A stretch of DNA of 64,000 nt. Source: Enhydrobacter sp. (GTDB taxonomy: Bacteria > Pseudomonadota > Alphaproteobacteria > Reyranellales > Reyranellaceae). This document shows, one piece after another, positions 27,188 to 37,236 of the stretch; position 1 is the first letter of the stretch; every line of letters starts with the position of its first letter. The notes beneath the pieces were generated by a model. It was not told where the DNA came from. It saw only the letters and a program-made list of their open reading frames with translations, and searched no databases. The translations under genes were made by a program, and so were the position numbers. The stretch is from assembly GCF_030246845.1 (NCBI RefSeq), contig NZ_CP126889.1:3281001-3345000 (forward strand), in the 5' to 3' direction.

Positions 27188-28756
27188 ATGCGTCGTCTTC
27201 TTGCCGCGTCGGTCATCGCCCTGGCCGTCGCCCTCGCCTCGGTCGCCGCCTCGGCCGAGACGGTCCTGAAAGTCGTCATGCATTCCGATGTGAAGACGCT
27301 CGATCCGATCCAGAGCGCCGCCTACATCACCCGCAACTTCGGCTACATGATCTACGACACGCTGTTTGCGGTGGACGGCAAGTTCGAGGTGAAGCCGCAG
27401 ATGGTCGATACCTGGAAGACCAGCGACGACGGCCTTGTCTGGACCTTCAGGTTGCGCGACGGCCTCGAATGGCACGACGGCACGCCGGTCACGGCCGAGG
27501 ACTGCATCGCTTCGCTCAAGCGCTGGTCGGCACGCGATGCGATGGGGCAGAAGCTCGCGGCACGGGTGGCGGAATACAAGGCGATCGATCCGAAGACCTT
27601 CGAGATTGTCCTCAAGGAGAAGTTCGGGCCCTTGCTCGACGCCATCGGCAAGCCCTCGACCACGGTTCCGTTCATGATGCCCAAGCGCGTGGCCGAGACC
27701 GACCCGTTCCAGCAGATCGACAGCTCGATCGGCTCGGGACCTTTCATCTTCAAGCGGGACGAATGGAAGCCCGGCGCGAAGCTGGTCTTCGTCAAGAACA
27801 CCAAATACAAGCCGCGCGCCGAGCCGATGTCGGGCCTGGCCGGCGGCAAGGTGGTCGATGTCGACCGCGTCGAATGGGTGTGGATTCCGGACGCCGAGAC
27901 CCGCGTCAACGCGCTGCTCAACGGCGAGATCGACATGATCGAGAGCCTCGATCACGACTATCTGACGACGCTCGAGAAGACCAAGGGCATCCAGATCCTG
28001 CGGAGCAGCGTCACCAACCAGTACGCCTTCCGCATGAACTGGCTCATCCCGCCCTTCAACGATGTCAGGGTCCGCCGGGCGGCGGCTTTTGCGCTGAGCC
28101 AGGAAGAGTTCCTGCAGGCCAATGTCGGCGACAAGCGCTACTACCGGATCTGCAAGGCGATGTTCACCTGCGACTCGCCGCTCGCCTCGACCGCGGGCAT
28201 GGATGGGCTGATCGAAGGCAATGTCGCCAAGGCCAAGGAGCTGCTGGCCGAGGCGCACTACGACGGAACGCCGGTCGTCATGCCGCAGCCGACCGATCTC
28301 GGGGCGATCAAGCAGCTCGCGCCGGTCGCCAAGGCGCAGCTCGAGCGGGCCGGCTTCAAGGTCGATGTCCAGCCAATGGACTGGCAAAGCATGGTGGCGC
28401 GCGTGCGGAAGAAGGGGCCGCCCAGCGAGGGCGGCTGGAATGCGCTGGCGACGAGCTGGGCGCAGATCGACATCCTGAACCCGCTCACGACGGCGTTCCT
28501 CATCGCCACGTGCGACAAGGCGTTGGCCGGCTGGCCGTGCGACGCCAAGCTCGAGAAGCTGCGCGACAAGTACGTCGAGGCCAACACGCTCGAAGAGAAG
28601 CGGGCGGTGGCCGACGCGGTGCAGACCTATGCGATGCAGGTCGTGACGCACATACCGTTGGGCGAGTGGTTCAGCGTCGGCGCCGCGCGCGACGACGTCC
28701 ATTTCCCCAAGCCGCTGCCGCCGGTCACGGTGTTCTGGGGCGTGAGCAAGAAATAG
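27188..28756 (+). CDS. ABC transporter substrate-binding protein (family 5)
   Basis: A 522-residue periplasmic solute-binding protein of the oligopeptide/dipeptide class. It has a signal peptide (about 1-23, VIALAVALASVAASA) and the SBP_bac_5 core with SDVKTLDPI, YDTLFAVDGKFEVKPQMV and WTFRLRDGLEWHDGTPVTAEDC. It follows the amidase/HpxZ/amidohydrolase genes after 54 bases and may deliver their substrate. No permease or ATPase gene is nearby, so it is an orphan binding protein. A close paralogue lies at 29922-31496 on the other strand. Confidence 0.9.
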   Translation: MRRLLAASVIALAVALASVAASAETVLKVVMHSDVKTLDPIQSAAYITRNFGYMIYDTLFAVDGKFEVKPQMVDTWKTSDDGLVWTFRLRDGLEWHDGTPVTAEDCIASLKRWSARDAMGQKLAARVAEYKAIDPKTFEIVLKEKFGPLLDAIGKPSTTVPFMMPKRVAETDPFQQIDSSIGSGPFIFKRDEWKPGAKLVFVKNTKYKPRAEPMSGLAGGKVVDVDRVEWVWIPDAETRVNALLNGEIDMIESLDHDYLTTLEKTKGIQILRSSVTNQYAFRMNWLIPPFNDVRVRRAAAFALSQEEFLQANVGDKRYYRICKAMFTCDSPLASTAGMDGLIEGNVAKAKELLAEAHYDGTPVVMPQPTDLGAIKQLAPVAKAQLERAGFKVDVQPMDWQSMVARVRKKGPPSEGGWNALATSWAQIDILNPLTTAFLIATCDKALAGWPCDAKLEKLRDKYVEANTLEEKRAVADAVQTYAMQVVTHIPLGEWFSVGAARDDVHFPKPLPPVTVFWGVSKK

Positions 28757-28766
28757 TGCCGCCGAT

Positions 28767-29144
28767 CTACTCCGCGGCCTTCAGGGTGCGTGCCGCCGCG
28801 TCCTCCGCCTGCCAGCGGATCGCGACCTCGGCCAGCTTGCCCAGCACCTCGTCGAGCTCGTGGCCGCGCCTGGTCAGGGAATAGGTGACCTTGGGCGGGA
28901 TGGTCGGCTCGTAGTCGCGCCGCACCAGCCCCGCGCCTTCGAGCGTGCGCAGGCGCTCGGTGAGCATCTTGGCCGAGATGCCCGACACGCGGCGCTTCAG
29001 CTCGCCGAAGCGCTGCGGCCCGAAGGTGCGCAGATTGTAGACGATGTAGGTCGTCCACGGTCCCATCAGCATGCGCAGGATGAAGTCCATGGGGCAGGAG
29101 GCGCCGCCTTCCTTGCCGTGTTCCGAAGGTGAACTTGAGCTCAT
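28767..29144 (-). CDS. HxlR family transcriptional regulator
   Basis: A 125-residue winged-helix regulator. It has one N-terminal cysteine (Cys17 in GASCPMDF), as in redox-sensing HxlR proteins such as YodB and HypR, and the helix-turn-helix with FGELKRRVSGISAKMLTERLR. I start at the ATG at 29144. It is divergent from a WrbA-like flavoprotein gene, the usual target of such regulators, so control by quinones or electrophiles is likely by analogy. Confidence 0.9.
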   Translation of the reverse strand: MSSSSPSEHGKEGGASCPMDFILRMLMGPWTTYIVYNLRTFGPQRFGELKRRVSGISAKMLTERLRTLEGAGLVRRDYEPTIPPKVTYSLTRRGHELDEVLGKLAEVAIRWQAEDAAARTLKAAE

Positions 29145-29236
29145 CGCAACAATCCTGAAGGTTACGATTCGGTACCTACTGGCAAAGATATAGTGCTCGC
29201 CCCAACTATTTCCAGTCACTCGGAGTAATCAGATGA

Positions 29237-29267
29237 ACTGGAGACACGAAAGAAAGCTTTCTCCAGT
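29237..29267. promoter_or_regulatory. Inverted repeat, candidate HxlR operator
   Basis: ACTGGAGA (29237-29244) and TCTCCAGT (29260-29267) form a perfect 8-bp inverted repeat with a 15-base spacer, 25 bases before the flavoprotein start. A further ATTTCCAGT half lies at about 29208-29216. A TATAGT box that could be a -10 is at 29189-29194. Confidence 0.45.
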
Positions 29268-29291
29268 CATATCAAAGGATTGGAGATTGCC

Positions 29292-29876
29292 ATGAGCAAG
29301 GTCGCCATCGTCTATCATTCCGGGTACGGCCACACCAAGGCGTTGGCCGAAGCCGTCGCCGCGGGCGCTGCGGAAGCCGCCGGCACGGAGGTGAGCCTCG
29401 TTCCCGTCATCGAGGCGGAGGCCCGCGCCGCCGAGCTCGACGCCGCCGACGCCATCATCTTCGGCTCGCCGACCTACATGGGCGGCGTCAGCGCGGAGTT
29501 CGCGAAGTTCAAGGACTGGACGTCGAAGCGATGGGCGAGCCGCGCCTGGCAGGACAAGCTCGCCGCCGGCTTCACCGGCTCGGCCGCCTGGAATGGCGAC
29601 AAGCACAATACCCTCTACCAGTTCATCACACTGGCGGCCCAGCACGGCATGGTCTGGGTCGGGCTCGGCCTGCCGCCGGGCAACAACCACTCCAAGGGCT
29701 CGGGCGAGGATCTCAACCGCACCGGGGCATCGGTCGGCGCCATGGCGCAGGCCAATGCGGATCAGGGCGTCGAGGGAATCGGCGCCAGCGACTTCAGGAC
29801 GATGAGCGCACTGGGGCGGCGCGTCGCCCAGGCGGCGCAGCGCTGGCACGCCGCGCCGCTCGCGCACGCGGCCTGA
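29292..29876 (+). CDS. WrbA-like NAD(P)H:quinone oxidoreductase/flavodoxin
   Basis: A 194-residue flavodoxin-fold protein. The FMN phosphate loop is YHSGYGHTKALA (residues 8-19), followed by the FGSPTYMGGVSAEFK-type block FGSPTYMGG and the FTGSAAWNGDKHNTL region that contacts the flavin ring. It resembles WrbA and related quinone reductases that prevent semiquinone cycling. It is divergent from an HxlR regulator, the standard arrangement for quinone-inducible reductases. Confidence 0.88.
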   Translation: MSKVAIVYHSGYGHTKALAEAVAAGAAEAAGTEVSLVPVIEAEARAAELDAADAIIFGSPTYMGGVSAEFAKFKDWTSKRWASRAWQDKLAAGFTGSAAWNGDKHNTLYQFITLAAQHGMVWVGLGLPPGNNHSKGSGEDLNRTGASVGAMAQANADQGVEGIGASDFRTMSALGRRVAQAAQRWHAAPLAHAA

Positions 29877-29921
29877 CAGGGTCGTGCGCCGAGGAGGCCA
29901 GGCCTCCTCGGCGCTCCTTGC

Positions 29922-31496
29922 TCATTGCTTCTTGCTGATGTTCCAGACCACCGGCACCGGCCCTGGCAGCCAGCCCTGGAGGCGATCCTTGCGGTAGGCG
30001 CCGAAGGCCTTGTACTGGCCGACCGGCGCGTAATACGCCTGTTCGATGACGCGATCGGAGATGGCGTCGCCCAGGGCCTTCTGCTTGGCCGGATCGGTCT
30101 CGTGCATGAACTCGTCCCTGAGCTTCTGCATTTCCGGATCGCACGGCCAGCCGAACCACGCCTTCTCGCAGGCGCCCGAGGCGAAGGAGTTGGTGCCGGG
30201 ATTGTCGGCATCGAGGCTGATGGTGGTGGTGAAGAAGATGTTCCACCCGCCCTCGCCGGGCGGGCCCTTCTTGGCGCGACGTGTCACCACGGTCTGCCAG
30301 TCCATCGATCGCAGATCGACCTTGAAGCCGGCCTTCTCGAGCTGCTGCTTGGCGACCGGCTGCACGTTGTTGGACGATTGCAGGTCTGTCTGGTGCAGCA
30401 TCACGACCGGCGTGCCGTCATAGCCGGACTCCTTCAGAAGCTCGCGCGCCTTGTCGAGGTTCGGCTTGATCAGCAGATCGCCGTATTCCTTGCCGAACTT
30501 GGTGCCGCAGATGAAGGGGGCGTCGCAGACCTTGTAGATCTCCGGATCGCCGACCTGGGCGCGCAGCATGTCCTCTTGGGCGACGGCATACATCGCCGCC
30601 TGCCGCGCCTTCACGTTGTTGAACGGCGGCTGGAGCTGGTTGAAGCGCATGATGATCTGGCTGCCCTGCACGTTCCAGGGATAGAGCGCGATGTTCTTGT
30701 CCGCCTTGAGGACCGGGAAGAGGTCGGTCGGCGGCGCTTCGATGAGATCGATCTCGCCCGCGAGCAGGGCGTTCACCGCCGTGCTGGGATCGGAGATGGC
30801 GAGCCATTCCACGCGGTCGACCTTGGCGACCTTGCCGCCGGCCAGCATCGAGGGCGGCTCGGCGCGCGGCTTGTATTTCGGGTTCTTGACGAACACGACC
30901 TTCTCGCCGGGCTTCCACTCGTCCTGCTTGAAGATGAAGGGGCCGGAGCCGGTGAAATCGGTGATCTGCTTGAAGGGATCGGTCTCGGCCACGCGCTTGG
31001 GCATGATGAAGGGAACATTCGACGAGACCTTGCCGAGCGCATCGAGCACGAACGCGAAGGGACGCTTGAGGACGATGGCGAAGCTCTTGTCGTCGATCGC
31101 CTTGAGCTCGGCCGTGTCCTTCATCAGGAGCTGGCCGTAGGAGTCCCGGGCGCCCCAGCGCTTGAGCGACGCGATGCAGTCGGCCGACGTGACCGGCGTG
31201 CCGTCGCTCCAGACCAGCCCGTCGCGCAGCACGATCGTATAGGTCAGCTTGTCGTCGGAGACGGTGTAGTGATCCGCCATCTGGGGCTGGATCTGCAGGT
31301 TGGCGTCCTTGGCGAACAGGACATCGTATATCATATAGCCGAAGTTGCGGCTGATGTAGGCGGTGGTCCAGATTGGGTCGAGCACCTTGAGATCGGCATG
31401 CGGCACCATGCGAAGCGTCGTCTGGGCAATCGCCGGGGCGCCGAGCGCCGTCCAGATCGCCAAGGCGAACACCGCCAACCTGCATAAAGCAGTCAT
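29922..31496 (-). CDS. ABC transporter substrate-binding protein (family 5), paralogue
   Basis: A 524-residue periplasmic binding protein with a signal peptide (about 1-24, FALAIWTALGAPAIAQ). It shares long blocks with the protein at 27188, such as RNFGYMIYD, PFIMPKRVAETDPF and YKPRAEP, so the two are recent paralogues on opposite strands around the HxlR-flavoprotein pair. I start at the ATG at 31496, which opens the signal peptide; an upstream open frame is antisense to the dioxygenase. No ABC permease or ATPase is adjacent. Confidence 0.9.
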   Translation of the reverse strand: MTALCRLAVFALAIWTALGAPAIAQTTLRMVPHADLKVLDPIWTTAYISRNFGYMIYDVLFAKDANLQIQPQMADHYTVSDDKLTYTIVLRDGLVWSDGTPVTSADCIASLKRWGARDSYGQLLMKDTAELKAIDDKSFAIVLKRPFAFVLDALGKVSSNVPFIMPKRVAETDPFKQITDFTGSGPFIFKQDEWKPGEKVVFVKNPKYKPRAEPPSMLAGGKVAKVDRVEWLAISDPSTAVNALLAGEIDLIEAPPTDLFPVLKADKNIALYPWNVQGSQIIMRFNQLQPPFNNVKARQAAMYAVAQEDMLRAQVGDPEIYKVCDAPFICGTKFGKEYGDLLIKPNLDKARELLKESGYDGTPVVMLHQTDLQSSNNVQPVAKQQLEKAGFKVDLRSMDWQTVVTRRAKKGPPGEGGWNIFFTTTISLDADNPGTNSFASGACEKAWFGWPCDPEMQKLRDEFMHETDPAKQKALGDAISDRVIEQAYYAPVGQYKAFGAYRKDRLQGWLPGPVPVVWNISKKQ

Positions 31497-31553
31497 AGTC
31501 TCTCTACCCCCTTTGCTTTGTTGAGCTTCAGATGTTGTGCGAGGATTGAAGCA

Positions 31554-32318
31554 ATGTCGATGCCTACTGTCTTTGTGTCGCACGGCTCGCCCATGCTGAT
31601 CCTGGAGGATCTGCCGGCCCGATCCTTCCTCGCGACTCTCGGCAGCCTCGTACCGAGGCCGAGCGCGATCATCGCGGTCTCGGCGCACTGGAACACCGAG
31701 CGACCGGCGGTCTCGACCGCGGCGCGGCCCGAAACCATCCACGACTTCTACGGCTTTCCCGAAGCGCTCTACCGGCTGCGCTACGACGCCTCCGGCGCCC
31801 CCGAGCTTGCTGGCCGCGTCGCCGATGTCGTCGGAGCGGAACGCGATCCGACCTATGGGCTCGATCATGGCGCCTGGGTCCCGGCGATGCTGGGCTGGCC
31901 CAAGGGCGATATCCCCATCTTCCAGCTTTCGGTGCAGCCCTATCGATCGCCGGCCGATCATATCGCGCTTGGCCGCAGGCTCGCGCCGCTGCGCGAGGAG
32001 GGGGTTCTGGTGCTGGGCAGCGGCAGCGCCACGCACAATCTCAGACGGTTGAAGCGGGGCGAGCACGCCGCCGAGCCCGAGCCCTGGGCGCGGCAATTCG
32101 ACGATTGGCTGTCAGAGGCGGCGCAGAATGGCGACGAAGCGGCGCTCGCCAACTATCGGGCCGAGGCCCCGTATGCACGCGAAGCCCATCCCACGGACGA
32201 GCATTTCCTGCCGCTGCATGTCGCCTTTGGCGCCGCCGGCGCGGGAGCGCGTGGCAAGGCGCTCCATCGCAGCTTCACCAGCGGCAATCTTTCGATGGCG
32301 TCCTACGCTTTCGCGTAG
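31554..32318 (+). CDS. DODA-type extradiol dioxygenase (LigB/YgiD family)
   Basis: A 254-residue protein of the class III extradiol dioxygenase family like E. coli YgiD. Likely metal-binding histidines are His10 (VSHGSP), His45 (VSAHW) and the His in DEHFLPLHVAFGA near residue 220, with DHGAWVP at 104-110. Members open catecholic rings such as DOPA. GAGGA is 9 bases before the ATG at 31554; a second in-frame ATG lies 6 bases later. It is 57 bases from the divergent solute-binding protein gene. Confidence 0.88.
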   Translation: MSMPTVFVSHGSPMLILEDLPARSFLATLGSLVPRPSAIIAVSAHWNTERPAVSTAARPETIHDFYGFPEALYRLRYDASGAPELAGRVADVVGAERDPTYGLDHGAWVPAMLGWPKGDIPIFQLSVQPYRSPADHIALGRRLAPLREEGVLVLGSGSATHNLRRLKRGEHAAEPEPWARQFDDWLSEAAQNGDEAALANYRAEAPYAREAHPTDEHFLPLHVAFGAAGAGARGKALHRSFTSGNLSMASYAFA

Positions 32319-32326
32319 GGCGCTTC

Positions 32327-32668
32327 TCAGGCCACGCTGGCCGAAACGACGCCCTTTTCCTTGAGCAACTGCTCCAGCTCGCCGGTCTCGAACATCTCGC
32401 GGACGATGTCGCAACCGCCGACGAACTCCCCCTTCACATAGAGCTGGGGAATGGTCGGCCACTGGCTGAAATCCTTGATGCCCTGGCGCAGCTCCTGATC
32501 GATCAGGATGTTGACGCCATGGAACTTTACGCCGAGCTGGCTCAGCACATCGACCACCGCCGCGGAGAAGCCGCACTGCGGGAACACCGGCGTGCCCTTC
32601 ATGAACAGCAGGACGTCATGCTTGGCGATCTCGTCACGGATGCGGTCGAACACCTGGGGTTCGCTCAT
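32327..32668 (-). CDS. grxD: Monothiol glutaredoxin, Grx4 family
   Basis: A 113-residue CGFS-type glutaredoxin. The active site is PQCGFS with Cys32, and WPTIPQLYVKGEFVGGCDI is the glutathione and cluster-binding region. These proteins carry [2Fe-2S] clusters and pass them on, often with a BolA partner, which is encoded 70 bases upstream here. AGGAGA precedes the ATG at 32668. Confidence 0.96.
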   Translation of the reverse strand: MSEPQVFDRIRDEIAKHDVLLFMKGTPVFPQCGFSAAVVDVLSQLGVKFHGVNILIDQELRQGIKDFSQWPTIPQLYVKGEFVGGCDIVREMFETGELEQLLKEKGVVSASVA

Positions 32669-32738
32669 GTCGGTCTCCTGAAACACCCCGACAAAGAATG
32701 CGGGAATGACTGCGAATTCGCGATCGAATATAGGGCTC

Positions 32739-32975
32739 TCAGGGCCGCTGCGCCATGGTGGTCAACTTGAGCGCGTGAAGCGCGCCGCCCATGCGGCCGC
32801 CCAAGGCCCCATAGACCATCTGGTGCTGTTGCACCTTGGACTTGCCGGCGAAAGCGGCCGAAATGACCGTGGCGGCGTAGTGGTCGCCGTCGCCCATGAG
32901 GTCCTGGATCTCGACCTCGGCGTCCGGGATGCCCTGCTTGATGAGGCGGATGATCTCGTCGGCGGCCATCGGCAT
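32739..32975 (-). CDS. bolA: BolA family protein
   Basis: A 78-residue BolA-fold protein with the family block HYAATVISAAFAGKSKVQQHQMVY (recognisable in HYAATV and KSKVQQHQMVY). It is expected to form a [2Fe-2S]-bridged pair with the CGFS glutaredoxin downstream and to take part in iron-sulfur trafficking or iron sensing. Two ATGs, 32975 and 32969, are possible starts. It follows purL after 17 bases. Confidence 0.93.
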   Translation of the reverse strand: MPMAADEIIRLIKQGIPDAEVEIQDLMGDGDHYAATVISAAFAGKSKVQQHQMVYGALGGRMGGALHALKLTTMAQRP

Positions 32976-32992
32976 TGCCTGATATCCCTGCG

Positions 32993-35233
<2,241 letters not shown>

Positions 35234-35243
35234 GGCGACTTAC

Positions 35244-35933
35244 TCACGACAGGGCCTCGACGATGCCTTCGAACAGGGCCCTGCCGTCGGTGCCGCCGAA
35301 CATCGGCTCGACCGCGTTCTCGGGATGCGGCATCAGGCCGAGCACCGTCTTGGCCTCGTTGAAGACGCCGGCGATGTTGCGGATCGACCCGTTGGGGTTG
35401 CCCGTGCCGTCGACCGCGCCGTCGGGAGCGCAGTAGCGGAAGGCCACCTGGCCGCGGTCCTCGACCCGCTTCAGCGTCTCGGCATCGGCGAAATAGTTGC
35501 CCTCGGCGTGGGCCACGGGGACCTTGATCACCTGGCCCGCCTGATAGCGGTTGGTGAACAGGCTCTGGCTGGTCTCGACCTTGAGATGGACGTCGGCGCA
35601 GACGAACTTCAGGTTCTCGTTGCGCATCAGCACGCCCGGCAGCAGGCCGGCCTCGGCGGCGATCTGGAAGCCGTTGCAGATCGCCAGCACCGGCACGCCC
35701 TGCGCCGCCCGCTTCTTCACCTCGGCCATGACCGGCGACTGGGCCGCCATCGCGCCGCAGCGCAGATAGTCGCCGTAGGAGAAGCCACCGGGGATGACGA
35801 TCAGGTCGGTCTTCTCGAAGTCGCCGTCGCCATGCCACACCCTGTCGGGCCGGCGGCCCGTGACCAGCTCGATCGCCTGCGCCACGTCGCCTTCGCGATT
35901 GGAGCCGGGGAAGACAAGAACGGACGCCTTCAT
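35244..35933 (-). CDS. purQ: Phosphoribosylformylglycinamidine synthase subunit PurQ
   Basis: A 229-residue class I glutamine amidotransferase that supplies ammonia to PurL. The nucleophile is Cys86 in AICNGFQ, with the His-Glu pair in [10 protein letters not shown] near the end. I start at the ATG at 35933 because AAGGA lies 9 bases upstream and the family begins MKAxV; an ATG 6 bases earlier is also possible. It is separated from purS by a 110-bp inverted-repeat element. Confidence 0.96.
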   Translation of the reverse strand: MKASVLVFPGSNREGDVAQAIELVTGRRPDRVWHGDGDFEKTDLIVIPGGFSYGDYLRCGAMAAQSPVMAEVKKRAAQGVPVLAICNGFQIAAEAGLLPGVLMRNENLKFVCADVHLKVETSQSLFTNRYQAGQVIKVPVAHAEGNYFADAETLKRVEDRGQVAFRYCAPDGAVDGTGNPNGSIRNIAGVFNEAKTVLGLMPHPENAVEPMFGGTDGRALFEGIVEALS

Positions 35934-35958
35934 GCTCATCTGTCCTTGTGTCCGAATA

Positions 35959-36068
35959 CCTCACCCTGAGGAGCGCTCCAAAGGAGCGCGTCTCGATGGG
36001 TGAGAACGAGCACCTTGTCTGTTGCACACCCTTCGAGACGCGCACTGCGTGCGCTCCTCAGGGTGAGG
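35959..36068. repeat. Long imperfect palindrome between purS and purQ
   Basis: Outer arms CCTCACCCTGAGGAGCGC (35959-35976) and its exact complement (36051-36068) enclose inner arms GCGCGTCTCGA-GGGTG and CACACCC-TCGAGACGCGC. The whole is about 110 bp and could fold into a long hairpin in RNA. Elements with this GAGGAGCGC/GTCTCGA composition are widespread in alphaproteobacterial intergenic DNA. Confidence 0.8.
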
Positions 36069-36081
36069 TCTGCTTGTTTCA

Positions 36082-36324
36082 TCAGCCCACCAGCTCGATC
36101 GAATAATTCTCGATCACCGTGTTGGCCAGGAGCTTGCGGCACATCTCGTCGAGTCGCGCCCTGGCCTTCGCCTTGTCGGTCTCGGCGAGCTCGAGCTCGA
36201 TGTACTTGCCCTGGCGGACATCGCCGACCTCGGGGAAGCCCAGGCGGTTGAGCGAATGGCCGATTGCCTTGCCTTGCGGGTCGAGCACGCCGTTCTTCAG
36301 GGTCACATGAACTCTGGCTTTCAT
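36082..36324 (-). CDS. purS: Phosphoribosylformylglycinamidine synthase subunit PurS
   Basis: An 80-residue subunit that bridges PurL and PurQ. The family pattern KARVHVTLKNGVLDPQGKAI and LGFPEVGDVRQGKYIEL is complete (blocks VTLKNGVLDPQGKAI and VGDVRQGKY). It starts 9 bases after the purC stop. Confidence 0.96.
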   Translation of the reverse strand: MKARVHVTLKNGVLDPQGKAIGHSLNRLGFPEVGDVRQGKYIELELAETDKAKARARLDEMCRKLLANTVIENYSIELVG

Positions 36325-36333
36325 CTCGCCTCT

Positions 36334-37098
36334 TTACTGCAGCGTCGTCGGACCGCGCACATCGCCCGGCCCCTGATCGATCAGGATGCCAAGGCGCCGC
36401 GCTACCTCCTGATAGGCTTCCTCGACCTTGCCGAGATCGCGGCGGAAGCGGTCCTTGTCGAGCTTCTCGTTGGTCCTGAGGTCCCACAGCCGGCAGGAAT
36501 CGGGGCTGATTTCGTCGGCAAGCACGATACGGACCATGTCCTCCTCATATAGGCGGCCGAACTCGATCTTGAAGTCGATCAACTTGATGCCGCAGCCCAG
36601 GAAGAGGCCGAACAGGAAGTCGTTGACCCTGAGCGTCAGCGCCACGATGTCGTCCAGATCCTGCGGCGTCGCCCAGCCGAAGGCGGTGATGTGCTCCTCG
36701 GTCACCATCGGGTCGCCGAGCGTATCGTTCTTGAGAAAGAACTCCATGATCGAGCGGGGAAGCTGGGTGCCCTCCTCGAGCCCGAAGCGCTGGGCGAACG
36801 AGCCGGCTGCGACGTTCCGTACCACCACTTCCAGGGGGATGATCTCGACCTGGCGGATGAGCTGCTCGCGCATATTCAGCCGGCGGATGAAGTGCGTCGG
36901 CACCCCGATCTCGCCCAGCTTGGTCATCAGGAACTCGGAAATGCGGTTGTTGATCACCCCCTTGCCGGTGATCGTGCCCTTCTTCTGGTTGTTGAAGGCG
37001 GTGGCGTCGTCCTTGAAATATTGGACGATCGTCCCGGGCTCGGGCCCCTCGAACAAGGTCTTGGCCTTGCCCTCGTAGATGCGACGGCGGCGGGACAT
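36334..37098 (-). CDS. purC: SAICAR synthetase PurC
   Basis: A 254-residue enzyme that joins aspartate to CAIR in purine synthesis. Visible marks are [11 protein letters not shown] at the start (nucleotide-binding), [21 protein letters not shown] and LIDFKIEFG with [17 protein letters not shown] is 6 bases before the ATG. It is the first gene of purC-purS-purQ-purL-bolA-grxD. Confidence 0.97.
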   Translation of the reverse strand: MSRRRRIYEGKAKTLFEGPEPGTIVQYFKDDATAFNNQKKGTITGKGVINNRISEFLMTKLGEIGVPTHFIRRLNMREQLIRQVEIIPLEVVVRNVAAGSFAQRFGLEEGTQLPRSIMEFFLKNDTLGDPMVTEEHITAFGWATPQDLDDIVALTLRVNDFLFGLFLGCGIKLIDFKIEFGRLYEEDMVRIVLADEISPDSCRLWDLRTNEKLDKDRFRRDLGKVEEAYQEVARRLGILIDQGPGDVRGPTTLQ

Positions 37099-37187
37099 TC
37101 TTCACTCCTGTGCGGACGGCCGGGACCGCCCACCATTGGGCCGGAATATGGCGGAAACCCCATGCGCCGGGACTGGGGAAAAATCCA

Positions 37188-37217
37188 TTGAAAAAGGTGA
37201 CGCGCTCGTCATATTTT
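37188..37217 (+). promoter_or_regulatory. Predicted promoter of the diiron protein gene
   Basis: TTGAAA (37188-37193) and TATTTT (37212-37217) are 18 bases apart; ATATTT with 17 is an alternative. The site is 20 bases before the ATG at 37237, with GGAGG in between, so the transcript leader would be very short. Confidence 0.4.
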
Positions 37218-37236
37218 CTCCCATCGGAGGCCCCAA

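Noticed and set aside
26060..28702. 880-residue open frame on the minus strand opposite the amidohydrolase and binding-protein genes
   Set aside because: Antisense shadow; no recognisable motif or ribosome binding site, and the plus-strand genes are well supported.
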